Shown here one piece after another: positions 16,763 through 25,528 of a DNA stretch of 64,000 bases. A program made the position numbers and the translations under genes. The DNA is taken from the NCBI RefSeq assembly GCF_001792815.1, contig NZ_CP017674.1, positions 2,728,001 to 2,792,000 of the forward strand, written 5' to 3'. The notes beneath the pieces are model-generated. The model did no database searches. It saw only the letters and a program-made list of their open reading frames with translations, and was not told the origin of the DNA. How positions within the stretch are numbered: position 1 is the stretch's first letter; the number at the start of each line of letters is the position of its first letter. The DNA comes from Microbacterium sp. BH-3-3-3. GTDB taxonomy: Bacteria > Actinomycetota > Actinomycetes > Actinomycetales > Microbacteriaceae.

Positions 16763-16797
16763 CACGCGGGCCCCGCGGCTGTTGCGGGGCCCGCGTG
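16763..16797. terminator. terminator between convergent putA and PNPOx-like gene
   Basis: A perfect 14-bp stem (CACGCGGGCCCCGC / GCGGGGCCCGCGTG) with a seven-base loop starts four bases after putA. There is no long T tract, so it probably works in both directions. Confidence 0.75.
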
Positions 16798-16805
16798 GGT
16801 GCTCA

Positions 16806-17480
16806 TCACGCGGTTCCGGTCGTGGCCACCCGCGCGGCGGCGCGGCGCACCGAGTCCGGAACGCGTGTTCCGGGGTGCGTCTGCGCAGACGTCTTCGGCT
16901 CGTCGGCGACCCAGCGCAAGGGGAGGGTGCCGGCCCAGACGGCGCGGTCCTCTCCGTCGTCGTCCTCCTCGACGAGCGAGCCCGCGTTGTCCTTCACGCT
17001 GGCCTCGACGAGGGGGATGCGCAGCACCATGGTGGCGGCGAGCTCACGGGCCGTCATGGGGCGGACGTCTTCGCTGCGGCCGGGCATCAGATGCTCCGAC
17101 AGCACGAGCAGGGCCGCCTCTTTCTCTTCGGGTGGCACGACGGATGCCACCCCGTACACGACCGCGCACCGGTACCGCATCGAGCTGTCGAAGAGCGACC
17201 GCGCGTACTTCAGGCCCAAGAGGTGCGTCACGGTGATGCAGACGGGGGTGCCGTCGGCGATGCGCCGGAAGAAGTCGCTGCCGGTGGATCCGTGCAGCAG
17301 GAGGTCGTCGCCGTCTCGGGCGATGCCGATCGGCAGCGCGACCGGGCGGTCGTCGCGCACGAGGGCGATGGTGGCGGCCAGGGCACCGTCGATCACGTCG
17401 TAGAGCGCGGTGCGGTCGGTGACCTGGTAGTGCGGAAGGCGGCGCACCCGCGTGCGCGCGGTGAGGGGAAGATCGGTCAT
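16806..17480 (-). CDS. PNPOx-like flavin-binding protein (Pfam PF12900 / nitroimidazole-reductase type)
   Basis: 224 residues from ATG 17480. The split-barrel FMN-binding pattern is visible: LPHYQVTDRTALYDVIDGA, then VALPIGIARDGDDLLLHGS with GSTGSDFFRRI, and the phosphate-contacting YRCAVVYGVASVVPPEEK. Members bind FMN or related flavins and include NimA-type nitroreductases. The gene is divergent from a MocR regulator and shares its 81-bp promoter region with an 8-bp inverted repeat, so control by that regulator is likely. The true substrate is unknown. Confidence 0.82.
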   Translation of the reverse strand: MTDLPLTARTRVRRLPHYQVTDRTALYDVIDGALAATIALVRDDRPVALPIGIARDGDDLLLHGSTGSDFFRRIADGTPVCITVTHLLGLKYARSLFDSSMRYRCAVVYGVASVVPPEEKEAALLVLSEHLMPGRSEDVRPMTARELAATMVLRIPLVEASVKDNAGSLVEEDDDGEDRAVWAGTLPLRWVADEPKTSAQTHPGTRVPDSVRRAAARVATTGTA

Positions 17481-17524
17481 GGTCCGATTCCATTCGCTCG
17501 CGTGGTCCATCACATAGTCCGCTT

Positions 17525-17552
17525 CTCGCACTTTCGTCTGGACCAGTGCGAG
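17525..17552. promoter_or_regulatory. inverted repeat, candidate MocR operator
   Basis: CTCGCACT (17525-17532) and AGTGCGAG (17545-17552) form a perfect 8-bp inverted repeat with a 12-bp spacer, ten bases before the MocR start. A second pair, TGGTCCA (17503) and TGGACCA (17539), overlaps it. Confidence 0.5.
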
Positions 17553-17561
17553 ACTGTCGCC

Positions 17562-19199
17562 GTGATCTCCCTCGGCGTCCTCGATCGATCCTCCGCCGTG
17601 CCCCTGCACGAGCAACTCGCGCACGGTCTGCGTGCGGCGGTGCTCGCGGGGCGCGTCGCCGGTGGCGAGGCGGTCCCCTCGACGCGGGCACTGTCGGCCG
17701 ACCTGGGGGTCGCGCGGGGAACGGTGGTCGCGGCCTACGAGATCCTCGCGGGCGAGGGATACCTGCTCACGCGGCCCGGGGGTGGAACGGTCGTCGCCGA
17801 CATCGCCGTGCGCGCGCCCGTCGCGGCGGCCGATTCGCCCGACCGCCTCGTCGTGGAACCCGCGGTGCTCGACCTGCGGCCCGGGCGCCCGGGCACGACC
17901 GGCCTCGCCGATGCCGCGTGGCGCTCCGCCTGGCGGCGGGCGAGCGCCACCGATCCCGTCGCCGACGTCGCCGACCCCGCGGGCGCCATGGCGCTGAGGG
18001 CCGAGATCGCGCGGCACCTCGGGCGTACGCGCGGCGTCGACGTCTCGGTCGGCGACGTGCTGATCACGGCGGGCAGCAGCGACGCGATGCTGCTGACGCT
18101 GATCGCGCTCGCGCCGCGCGGTGACCGGCAGCGCCTGCGCGTCGGTATCGAAGACCCGGGCTACCCCCGCGTGCGCATGATCCTGCGCCGTCTGGGGATC
18201 GAGGCCGTCCCCGTGCCGGTCCGTCTCGGCTCGGGGCTCGACCTCGACGCGCTCGAGCGGCAGCGCGATCTCGACGCCGTCATCGTGACCCCGAACCACC
18301 ACTACCCCCTCGGGAGTCGTCTGGATGCCGAGGACCGCGCCCGCCTGCTCGCCTGGGCCGCGCGGGACGACGTGGTCGTCGTCGAAGACGACTACGACAG
18401 CGAGTTCCCCCACGGGCGCGCGCCGCTTCCGCCGCTGCACCTGCTCGATCCGGCGCGGGTCGTGCTGATCGGAAGCCTGTCGAAGGTGCTCACCCCGGCC
18501 GTGCGGTGCGGGTGGATCGTCGCGACCGGCGCGGTGGGGGAACGCATCCGCGCGGCGCGCGACGACCTCGACTCTCCCGTTTCGCTCGTGCAGCAGCACG
18601 CGCTCGCGCTGTACCTGGCCGAAGGAGCCCTCGCCCGCCACACCGCGCGGCGGCGGCGCGAGTACCGCCATCGGCGCCGCCTGCTGCTCGAGGCCTTCGC
18701 GGGTGTGCCCGGCGTCGAGCTGGCCGCCACCGACGGCGGACTGCACGCCGTGGCGCTGCTGACGGGCGGCGGAGAAGGCGCCGAGAACGCCGTCGTCTCG
18801 GAGCTGCTCGCGCGCGGCATCCGCGTCGCGCCGCTCGCGGGCTACGCGGTGGGTGGTGACTCCGCTGGGTCCGCCGATTCAGCGGCGAGCGATCCCGGCG
18901 TCGTCTCCGCGCGCTCCGAGGCCCCGGCGGGGATCGTCTTCGGATACGCCGAGCCCACGACGGTCGCGCTCGTCGAGGCGGTCGGCGTGATGCTCACCGT
19001 TCTGCGGACGCACGCGCGCCGGGGCCACGCGCCGACCCCGACGCCCGAACCCAGCCGAGCTGAGGGCTCCGCGCGTGAGGGCGCTCCCACGGCGCGTCGT
19101 CGACCGGAGGGGCAAGCCGTCGCCGACCGCACCGCGTACCTCACCCCTCCAGGATCTCGAGCGCCGCCATCGCCGCGTTCTGCCCGCCGATCCCGCTGA
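17562..19199 (+). CDS. MocR/PdxR-type regulator (GntR HTH plus aminotransferase domain)
   Basis: 545 residues. The N-terminal GntR wHTH (VPLHEQLAHGLRAAVLAGRV; PSTRALSADLGVARGTVVAA; about residues 10-75) is joined to a class I aminotransferase-like domain with the PLP lysine in GSLSKVLTPAVRCGW and TPNHHYPLGS. MocR regulators use PLP, often with an amino-acid ligand, to control PLP or amine metabolism. GTG 17562 is chosen because the HTH starts right after it. The last ~65 residues are low-complexity and basic, beyond the domain, and overlap the convergent oxidoreductase gene by 59 bp, which suggests loss of the original stop codon. Confidence 0.85.
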   Translation: MISLGVLDRSSAVPLHEQLAHGLRAAVLAGRVAGGEAVPSTRALSADLGVARGTVVAAYEILAGEGYLLTRPGGGTVVADIAVRAPVAAADSPDRLVVEPAVLDLRPGRPGTTGLADAAWRSAWRRASATDPVADVADPAGAMALRAEIARHLGRTRGVDVSVGDVLITAGSSDAMLLTLIALAPRGDRQRLRVGIEDPGYPRVRMILRRLGIEAVPVPVRLGSGLDLDALERQRDLDAVIVTPNHHYPLGSRLDAEDRARLLAWAARDDVVVVEDDYDSEFPHGRAPLPPLHLLDPARVVLIGSLSKVLTPAVRCGWIVATGAVGERIRAARDDLDSPVSLVQQHALALYLAEGALARHTARRRREYRHRRRLLLEAFAGVPGVELAATDGGLHAVALLTGGGEGAENAVVSELLARGIRVAPLAGYAVGGDSAGSADSAASDPGVVSARSEAPAGIVFGYAEPTTVALVEAVGVMLTVLRTHARRGHAPTPTPEPSRAEGSAREGAPTARRRPEGQAVADRTAYLTPPGSRAPPSPRSARRSR

Positions 19200-20724
19200 C
19201 GGCGCCGCCGCGCTGCGCACTCGAGCCGCAGAGCAGCACGCGCGAGTGCGGGGTCGACACGCCCCACCGCGCCGCCGGCGTCGTGGCCGGCGCCGCGAGC
19301 CAGGGCCACGACAGCCCGCCGTGGAAGATGTCGCCGCCCACCATATTCAGCGACCGCTCGAGGTCGCTTGTCGTGCGTGCCTCGATGCAGAGCCGCCCGT
19401 CGGGCGCCCGAAAGATGCAGTCGCGCAGCGGCTCGGCCAGCACCGAGTCGAGCGACTGCTGCGCCGCGGCCAGCAGGCGCGCTCCCGCGGCGACGGGATC
19501 GGTGTCGTCGATCAGGCGGTGGGGCACCTGCAGGCCGAACATCGTCAGGGTCTGCGCCCCGCTCGCCCGCAGGTCGTCGCCGAGGATCGACGGGTCGGTC
19601 AGCGAGTGGCAGTAGATCTCGACGGGAAGCGGCTCGGGGATGAGCCCCCCGGATGCCGCGACGTACGCGGCATCCAACTGGGTCATCGTCTCGTTCACGT
19701 GGAAGGTGCCCGAGAAGGCGGCCTCGGGGGTGACCGAGGAGTCGCGCAGCCGCGGCAACCGCGACAGGAGCATGTTGACCTTGACCTGCGCGCCCTCGGG
19801 CGCCTCGGCTGCGCTCGCCGGGGATCCCCCCGCGGTGAGCAGGTCGTCGAGCACCGCGCGACCGACTCCGCTCAGCACGAGCGTGCCGTGGTACACCTCG
19901 GAGCGGTCGGTCATCGTGTGCACGTCGCCGTCGGGCGAGATCGAGATGACGTCGGTGCCCGTGACGATCTCGGCACCGGCGTCGCGCGCCGCGCGTTCTA
20001 GTTCGGCGGCGACGGCGCCCATGCCGCCCACCGGCACGTCCCAGTGCCCGGTCTCGCCGCCGATGACGTGGTACAGGAAGCAGCGGTTCTGCGCCAGCGA
20101 GGGGTCGTCCGACGAGGCGAAGGTTCCGATGAGGCCGTCGGTGAGAGCGATGCCGCGGGCGAGATCGCTGTCGAGCGCGCTGCGCAGCAGGTCGCCGAGC
20201 GGACGCTCGGTCAGCGCCGTCCACAGCTCATCGTCGCCCACGCTCTCGCGCACCTCGTCGGCCGTCGGCAGGGGACCGGTCATGGTGGGGAAGACCGCGC
20301 GCCCCAGCGGGGCCAGGCGTTCGCCGAACGCGGCGAACCGCTCGGCCTCCCCGGTCTCGCCCAGGGTGCGCACGAACGAGGCGGCGGTCGCCGCGGCATC
20401 CTGGGTGTCGACGAGGATGCCACGGGTCGGGTCGTGCGGGTCGGGTGTGTACGACGAGTAGCGACGCCGACGCAGGTCGATGCGCAGTTCCAGGTCGTCG
20501 ATGATCTTCTGCGGCAGCAGGCTGACGAGGTACGAGTAGCGCGAGAGGCGGGCATCGACCCCGGCCCACGGGCGCTCCGACACGGCGGCCCCGCCCACGG
20601 CATCCGATCGCTCGATCACCACCACGCGGCGCCCGGCGCGGGCGAGATAGGCCGCGGCGACGAGGGCGTTGTGCCCTCCTCCCACGATGACGACGTCGTA
20701 CCGGCGAGTATCCGAAGCGGTCAT
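19141..20724 (-). CDS. phytoene-desaturase-like FAD oxidoreductase (PYROXD2-like)
   Basis: 527 residues. The Rossmann FAD motif VVIVGGGHNALVAAAYLARAG (split: VVIVGGGHNALVAAA, about 10-24) is followed by the acidic end VVVIERSDAVGG, and the C-terminal FAD-contact GSSAQRGGAVSGIGGQNAA is present. GNNA-type HNAL and overall length match the PYROXD2 branch of the CrtI/amine oxidase superfamily and not a carotenoid desaturase; no other carotenoid genes are near. It should be a cytosolic flavoenzyme of unknown substrate. It stands alone, with its 3' end inside the MocR tail. Confidence 0.85.
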   Translation of the reverse strand: MTASDTRRYDVVIVGGGHNALVAAAYLARAGRRVVVIERSDAVGGAAVSERPWAGVDARLSRYSYLVSLLPQKIIDDLELRIDLRRRRYSSYTPDPHDPTRGILVDTQDAAATAASFVRTLGETGEAERFAAFGERLAPLGRAVFPTMTGPLPTADEVRESVGDDELWTALTERPLGDLLRSALDSDLARGIALTDGLIGTFASSDDPSLAQNRCFLYHVIGGETGHWDVPVGGMGAVAAELERAARDAGAEIVTGTDVISISPDGDVHTMTDRSEVYHGTLVLSGVGRAVLDDLLTAGGSPASAAEAPEGAQVKVNMLLSRLPRLRDSSVTPEAAFSGTFHVNETMTQLDAAYVAASGGLIPEPLPVEIYCHSLTDPSILGDDLRASGAQTLTMFGLQVPHRLIDDTDPVAAGARLLAAAQQSLDSVLAEPLRDCIFRAPDGRLCIEARTTSDLERSLNMVGGDIFHGGLSWPWLAAPATTPAARWGVSTPHSRVLLCGSSAQRGGAVSGIGGQNAAMAALEILEG

Positions 20725-20785
20725 GCATCCACGCTAACGACGGCGACGACTTCTGCGGAGGGGGTGGCGCAGTAGCGTGGATGCC

Positions 20786-21586
20786 ATGACTCTCGCTGCG
20801 GAACTGCTCGACATCGCCACGCGGATCGTTCGGGAGGCGGGCGAACTCGCGCACCGTCGCCGCATCGAGGGGGTGACGGTGGCCGCCACCAAGTCGGCCG
20901 CCGCCGACATCGTCACCGCCGCCGATCGCGAGGTCGAAGCCTTCATCCGCGCGGAACTCGCGCGGGTGCGTCCCGACGACGGCTTCTTCGGCGAGGAGTC
21001 CGGCGCCGACGTGGGGACGAGCGGCATCACCTGGGTGGTCGATCCGATCGACGGCACCGTCAACTACGCCTACGGCATTCCCGCCTGGGCCGTGAGCATC
21101 GCCGCGGTCGAGGGCACCGCCGACACCGCGACGTGGACGGCGATCGCCGGCGTCGTCTTCAACCCGGTGACGGGTGAGCTTTTCCGCGCCTCGCGCGGCG
21201 GGGGAGCCTGGCTCGGCGATCAGCGTCTCTCGGTCTCGGCCCACGTGGGAGAGGCGGGCGGTCTGGTGGCCACGGGCTTCGGGTACAACCCCGCGACGCA
21301 CGGTCCGGCGCTGGCGCAGCTGTCGCGCGTCATGCCCATCGCGCGCGATGTGCGCCGTATCGGCGCGGCCTCGCTCGACCTGGCCTCGGTCGCCGCGGGC
21401 CGCATGGACGCCTACTACGAGCGCGGAACGCAGCCCTGGGATCACGCGGCGGGAGCCCTCCTCGTCGAGGAAGCGGGCGGGGTCGTGGGTGGCGCGCCGG
21501 GTGGTCGTCCGGGGAACGGAATGGTCATCGCGGCGGGCGCGGCGTTCTACGCGCGCCTCGAGCCGCTGCTCGACATCGAGGGGTGA
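20786..21586 (+). CDS. inositol-monophosphatase family phosphatase
   Basis: 266 residues with the two metal-binding motifs GEESG (about residue 71) and WVVDPIDGTVNY (about 84-95) and the C-terminal WDHAAGALLVEEAGG. It belongs to the Li+-sensitive IMPase/SuhB superfamily; substrates include inositol phosphate, histidinol phosphate or PAP, and context does not decide. ATG 20786 is preferred to GTG 20777 because TAGCGT lies seven bases upstream (leaderless). It is divergent from the oxidoreductase gene. Confidence 0.88.
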   Translation: MTLAAELLDIATRIVREAGELAHRRRIEGVTVAATKSAAADIVTAADREVEAFIRAELARVRPDDGFFGEESGADVGTSGITWVVDPIDGTVNYAYGIPAWAVSIAAVEGTADTATWTAIAGVVFNPVTGELFRASRGGGAWLGDQRLSVSAHVGEAGGLVATGFGYNPATHGPALAQLSRVMPIARDVRRIGAASLDLASVAAGRMDAYYERGTQPWDHAAGALLVEEAGGVVGGAPGGRPGNGMVIAAGAAFYARLEPLLDIEG

Positions 21587-21733
21587 CGCCCGGGGCGCTC
21601 ATGGCTTTCCCAGACCGCCCGAGGTAGTGTGGTTACCTGTTCGTTATTTTCCGCGACCCGAACCCGCGGAAACGGCCAAGCCCCACAGCCCGAAGCCGTC
21701 GCGCTTGCGACACGACACGAGAGCCATCGCGCG

Positions 21734-23257
21734 TTGCCGTCAGAAGCCTTTTCGACTGAGCCTGCCCATACTCGGCGGTCTCGTCGCCCCCTCGCTGTTC
21801 CCGCCTCCGAAACCGCTCCCCGGCTGACCCGCGCCGAGATGCGCCGCCTCACGGTGGGTGACACCGCGCAGAGCGACGACTCGCGCAGCGAGGTCGCCGC
21901 GACGGCGATCGACGACGCGGCCCCCACCGCACAGATGTCGTCGGAGCCCGCCCCGGTCGACGCCGAGGTCGCCGCGCAGTCCGAGATGCTCGAGACCGTC
22001 GCCGCCGCCGTCATCGAGACGGTCATCGCCGCGACGATCGAGCCCACGCTCCCCGAGGTCTCGGCGCCCGATGCCGCTGCCGACGCCGACGCCCTCGAGG
22101 TCACCGTCGTCGACGAGCGCCGCACCGCCGACGCCGATGTCGCCGTCATCCTGCAGAGCGCCGACACCGACGTCGCCACCACCCCCGTGGCGCTGCCCAC
22201 CTCTCCCATCACCCTGCCCGTGACGCGACGCGCGCGTCGTCGTCCGCAGGCCGCGGTCATCATCGACAGCACCCAGGCCGATGACGCATCGCCCGCCGTC
22301 GAGATGCCGGATGCCGCGTCGCCCGAGGGCCATGGCGTGCCCGCGACCCCGACGGCCACCGATGACGACTCCGCCGACGAGTTCGCCTCGGCCGCCCGTC
22401 TCTTCGCGTTCACCGGTGAGACCGCCGTTCAGCGGCCCGCGCCCGTCGCCACGGCATCCGAGCCCGTCGTCGAGGGGCTGCCCGCCGCGGCCGCCGCTCC
22501 CCGCACGCGTCGGAACGTGCGCCGCATCGCGACCGCATCGTTCTCGGTGGGCGTCATGGGCGTCGTCGGCCTGCTGACCGTGGGCATGACCATGCCGGTC
22601 AGCGCGCTCGCCTCGGCGAACGGCACCGACAGTGTCACCGCCCCCGCGACCGCCACGACGCGCCTCGCGCTCGGTGGCGACGTGCAGGGCGGCGACGCCA
22701 CGGACGCGATCCAGGCGTACGTCGCTCCCGCGCAGGCGCAGGCCGCCGTGGTCGACCGTGCCGATGGATACAGCGCGACGACGTACGCCAAGATGGCGGC
22801 CGACTCGGGCATCACGAACCCCTCGAACTTCTACGTCAACGACCCGACGGCGCCCATCCAGTGGCCCTTCGCCGTCGGTGTGCCGATCACGTACGGCTTC
22901 GGCATGCGCGACGGGACCATGCACGAGGGCGCCGACTTCGTTCCCGGTGAGGGCTCGCCCGTGCAGGCGATCGCCGACGGCACCGTGCGCATCGCGACCG
23001 AGCAGGGCGGCGCCTTCGGCGTCACCGTGCTCATCGATCACGAGATCGACGGACAACTGGTCTCGAGCCGCTACGGACACATGCAGTACGGCTCGCTCCA
23101 GGTCACGCAGGGTCAGCACGTGAAGGTCGGCCAGTTCCTCGGACGCACCGGCAACACGGGTCGGTCGTTCGGTGCGCACACCCACGTCGAGATCCTGCAG
23201 AACGGCACCACGCCGATCGACCCGATCGTCTGGCTGCGTCAGCACGCCGGAGGGTGA
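21734..23257 (+). CDS. secreted/anchored M23 family metallopeptidase
   Basis: About 507 residues. A long Ala/Thr/Asp-rich, probably cytoplasmic or disordered N-terminus (to about 265) is followed by basic ARTRRNVRR and one membrane segment (SVGVMGVVGLLTVGMTMPVSA), then a linker and the peptidase domain at the C-terminus. Zinc ligands are His and Asp in MHEGADF and His in HTHVEI, all present, so it should be an active peptidoglycan endopeptidase outside the cell. The start is uncertain: TTG 21734 follows GAGAG and a 5' untranslated region; GTG 21629 is also in frame. tRNA genes follow downstream. Confidence 0.82.
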   Translation: MPSEAFSTEPAHTRRSRRPLAVPASETAPRLTRAEMRRLTVGDTAQSDDSRSEVAATAIDDAAPTAQMSSEPAPVDAEVAAQSEMLETVAAAVIETVIAATIEPTLPEVSAPDAAADADALEVTVVDERRTADADVAVILQSADTDVATTPVALPTSPITLPVTRRARRRPQAAVIIDSTQADDASPAVEMPDAASPEGHGVPATPTATDDDSADEFASAARLFAFTGETAVQRPAPVATASEPVVEGLPAAAAAPRTRRNVRRIATASFSVGVMGVVGLLTVGMTMPVSALASANGTDSVTAPATATTRLALGGDVQGGDATDAIQAYVAPAQAQAAVVDRADGYSATTYAKMAADSGITNPSNFYVNDPTAPIQWPFAVGVPITYGFGMRDGTMHEGADFVPGEGSPVQAIADGTVRIATEQGGAFGVTVLIDHEIDGQLVSSRYGHMQYGSLQVTQGQHVKVGQFLGRTGNTGRSFGAHTHVEILQNGTTPIDPIVWLRQHAGG

Positions 23258-23324
23258 TCATCGATTCGTGTGAGAGTGTCGCGGTCTGATATTCTCTTCT
23301 AGTTGCCCGGAGTGATCCGGGTAC

Positions 23325-23396
23325 GCCCCGATAGCTCAGTGGCAGAGCACTTCCATGGTAAGGAAGGGGTCGTCAGTTCAATCCTGACTCGGGGCT
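23325..23396 (+). tRNA. tRNA-Thr (GGT)
   Basis: The acceptor GCCCCGA pairs with TCGGGGC. The anticodon stem CTTCC/GGAAG encloses ATGGTAA, giving anticodon GGT. The T arm GTTCAATCC is normal. A TATTCT -10 candidate lies at 23290-23295. Confidence 0.94.
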
Positions 23397-23429
23397 CAAG
23401 GCATTCTCATCGTCATCGGAATGCTGTGC

Positions 23430-23503
23430 GGCGGGGTAGCTCAGTTGGTGAGAGCGCACGACTCATAATCGTGAGGTCGCGGGTTCAAGCCCCGCTCCCG
23501 CTA
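23430..23503 (+). tRNA. tRNA-Met (CAT)
   Basis: The anticodon loop CTCATAA lies in the stem CACGA/TCGTG. The acceptor GGCGGGG pairs with TCCCGCT using two G-U pairs. The T arm is GCGGG-TTCAAGC-CCCGC. It is 33 bp after tRNA-Thr, probably on one transcript. It lacks the three G-C pairs of an initiator anticodon stem, so it is an elongator. Confidence 0.93.
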
Positions 23504-23507
23504 CGTC

Positions 23508-23541
23508 AGCCCCCGGAATCGTATGATCCTCGGGGGCTTTG
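23508..23541 (+). terminator. terminator of the tRNA-Thr/Met transcript
   Basis: AGCCCCCG (23508) pairs with CGGGGGCT (23531-23538) and is followed by TTTGT. Confidence 0.8.
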
Positions 23542-23766
23542 TCGTGTTCGCGGGTACGGTCAACCCCGCGCAGACCCCGCATACTCACAAACGCTCTCGA
23601 CCTCCATGCCGACGCGGAGGTCATTCTCGGCGACGTTCTCGACCTTCACGCCGGCGCGAGGTGATTCTCGATGCCGGGGTCGAGGCGTTTCGGAGGATTA
23701 TTCCCCGCCGCCAGTAAGGGGGGCGGTTGTGTGCCTGACGGCGGGGACATTCCAGACGCTACACGT
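23542..23766. repeat. non-coding stretch with a 42-bp imperfect tandem repeat (23592-23675)
   Basis: No convincing gene is seen in this stretch. Units starting at 23592 (CGCTCTCGACCTCCATGCC...) and 23634 (CGTTCTCGACCTTCACGCC...) repeat a 42-bp pattern at roughly four-fifths identity, ending in GAGGT-ATTCTCG. The 42-bp period is a multiple of three, so it may be the relic of a coding repeat, but both strands hit stops soon. Confidence 0.5.
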
Positions 23767-23806
23767 CTTTGTCCCCCAAATGGGGGACAAAGCTTTCTTT
23801 TTTGGG
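23767..23806 (+). terminator. strong intrinsic terminator without an obvious upstream gene
   Basis: A perfect 11-bp stem CTTTGTCCCCC / GGGGGACAAAG with AAAT loop is followed by CTTTCTTTTTT. The T tract is on the + strand, yet no + strand gene lies between it and the tRNA terminator at 23541, and the next gene (23909-24739) is on the - strand. It could end a small RNA. Confidence 0.8.
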
Positions 23807-23908
23807 AGAACGCAGCGATGAGCCGGTGGCAGTAACCGTCGCGCGCGACAGCGCGAATCCCCCGTCTTGCGCGGTCGGTCGAGGTGCAGGGCGAGGAACG
23901 CGCGAGCG

Positions 23909-24739
23909 TCAGAACGTCTTCTCGTCGCCGTCCTGACGACCCCGTGCCTCCGGCCCCCGTACTTCGGGGGAGCCCCTGTCGATGAGAGACGGGCGGGCAT
24001 CGTCCGCCACTCCACCCGGAGCACTGCGGCCCTCCGTCGCGTCCTCGATCACTCGTCGAGCGACATCCGACAGCTTCTGCTGAGTGCTTCGAGCGCGTTC
24101 ACGCAGCTGGTGGAAGGCGGCATCCATATCGATGTGATGAACGTGCGACAGGATCCCCTTCGCTTGTTCGATGACGATCCGACTGTCCAGCGCACGTTGC
24201 AGCTGCCGACGCGCGAGGTCGGCTTCGCGAAACGCCCTCTCGTGCAGAATGCCGATGGTGGCGATGTCCGCCAGTCCGCGAGCCGCCAACGCGTCATCGG
24301 CGCTCAACGCTGCGGCGTGATCGCCGAAGAGGTTCAGGGAGCCGATGACCTCGTCACGGAGCCTCAACGGGATCGCGTGCATCCATCGATACCCGAGTTC
24401 GCCGGCTGCGCGAGCGAACCGCGGCCACCGCTCCTGGATGCCGGCGATGTCGACGACGGTGACCGGCTCTCCGGAGTGGTACGCGTCTACGCACGGCCCC
24501 TGGTCTTCACTCAACTGCAGAAGGCTGATGAGCTGACTTCGCTCGCTGGTCGACGCCACCACCTCGAGGTTTCCGTCGGCATCCGGGATCAGGATGCCGA
24601 CTCCCGCCACGTTCAGGGTCTGGGCGCACCGGGTGACCAGTCGGTGCAGAAGGTCGACGACGTCGTAGCCGCTGACCATCGTGTCGGCGAGTTCGACGAA
24701 CGTATCGACCAGTTCTCTCTCTCGCGTCGTCTTCGTCAT
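23909..24739 (-). CDS. GAF-ANTAR domain RNA-binding regulator
   Basis: 276 residues. The GAF-like sensor fold runs from about 20 to 165 (VAGVGILIPDADGNLEVVAS; DQGPCVDAYHSGEPVTV; IGSLNLFG), followed by the ANTAR domain from about 175 to 235 (RQLQRALDSRIVIEQAKGIL; VHHIDMDAAFHQLRERAR; LSDVARRVIE), with the hallmark EQAKGIL. ANTAR proteins bind paired hexaloop RNA hairpins and prevent termination. The C-terminal tail is charged and disordered. It lies 30 bp downstream of a second ANTAR gene on the same strand, so they are one operon. The GAF ligand is unknown. Confidence 0.9.
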   Translation of the reverse strand: MTKTTRERELVDTFVELADTMVSGYDVVDLLHRLVTRCAQTLNVAGVGILIPDADGNLEVVASTSERSQLISLLQLSEDQGPCVDAYHSGEPVTVVDIAGIQERWPRFARAAGELGYRWMHAIPLRLRDEVIGSLNLFGDHAAALSADDALAARGLADIATIGILHERAFREADLARRQLQRALDSRIVIEQAKGILSHVHHIDMDAAFHQLRERARSTQQKLSDVARRVIEDATEGRSAPGGVADDARPSLIDRGSPEVRGPEARGRQDGDEKTF

Positions 24740-24769
24740 ACCGGAAATGTACTTTCCTTTGCTCCGCAG

Positions 24770-25411
24770 TCAGACCGAAAAATCGATGTCACGTCGGATG
24801 ATGGCCTCCGCGACGTCGGGAATCGACGTGCCCGTGGAAAAAGCGTGGGCGCGTATCACGACAAGCGCATCGGTCGAGGGCACCCGCAACTGTGCCATCA
24901 CCATCCCCGTCGCTTGATGAATGAATCGCCCTGGCAGACCCTGCGGGCTGGGAGGAAAATTCAGTTCGGTGAGAATCCGATCGACGACGCGAACGGCAGC
25001 GACACCCGCCATCGCCCAGGCATTCTCGACCTGCCGCGTATTCAAGGCGTGCGCGGTCGTCGCATAGAGATCGACAACCCCCACATCTATTGCTCCCACC
25101 GTCATCGGGAACGCGTACACGGCTCGAATCCGGTGAGCATGAGCCGCGGTCAGAAGAGCGGACCACGCAGCGGGGTGAGCGTGCTCCACGTCAGGGAGGA
25201 GCGTCGGAACTCGCGCCGTCTTCGCCTGCCAGCCGGGCCCGAATCCCAGATCGAGCTGTGTCTGCTCGAGTTCGGTGGCGACATCGTCGCTCGCGCAGAC
25301 AATGCCCAACTCGAACGGATCGCTCAGCGTCGAGATGGCCACGTGCTGGACGGGAAGAGTCGACACGAACCACATGCACAGGGACGCAGACGAGGGTGCA
25401 GACGTCGACAT
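24770..25411 (-). CDS. ANTAR-domain protein with degenerate GAF
   Basis: 213 residues. A GAF-like N-terminal region (HVAISTLSDPFELGIVCASD; QLDLGFGPGWQAKTA; VYAFPMTVGAIDVGVVDLY) is followed by a C-terminal ANTAR helix set, FIHQATGMVMAQLRVPSTDA and AFSTGTSIPDVAEAIIRRDI. The ANTAR core keeps QATGMVM in place of the usual EQAKGIL, which is common in the actinobacterial branch. AGGAG precedes ATG 25411. Together with the next gene it forms a two-member ANTAR operon. Confidence 0.83.
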   Translation of the reverse strand: MSTSAPSSASLCMWFVSTLPVQHVAISTLSDPFELGIVCASDDVATELEQTQLDLGFGPGWQAKTARVPTLLPDVEHAHPAAWSALLTAAHAHRIRAVYAFPMTVGAIDVGVVDLYATTAHALNTRQVENAWAMAGVAAVRVVDRILTELNFPPSPQGLPGRFIHQATGMVMAQLRVPSTDALVVIRAHAFSTGTSIPDVAEAIIRRDIDFSV

Positions 25412-25528
25412 GATGCTCCTGACCTGGGCAAACGGCAGGACCTAGGTCTCGGGAACGCCTCGATCTCACTGTACGGCCTCCCGCCCACTCCTTTGCGTCG
25501 ACTTTCTGCGAGCGGTTCGACGCGGCCC

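Noticed and set aside
21640..21733. Possible c-di-AMP (ydaO-yuaA) riboswitch before the M23 peptidase gene
   Set aside because: Only CGACCCGAACCCG resembles the 3' part of that riboswitch. The upstream half would have to lie inside the preceding phosphatase gene and its conserved GGGGAACC/GGGTGAAT elements are not there.
23430..23503. Initiator tRNA
   Set aside because: The anticodon is CAT but the anticodon stem CACGA/TCGTG lacks the three consecutive G-C pairs of initiator tRNAs.
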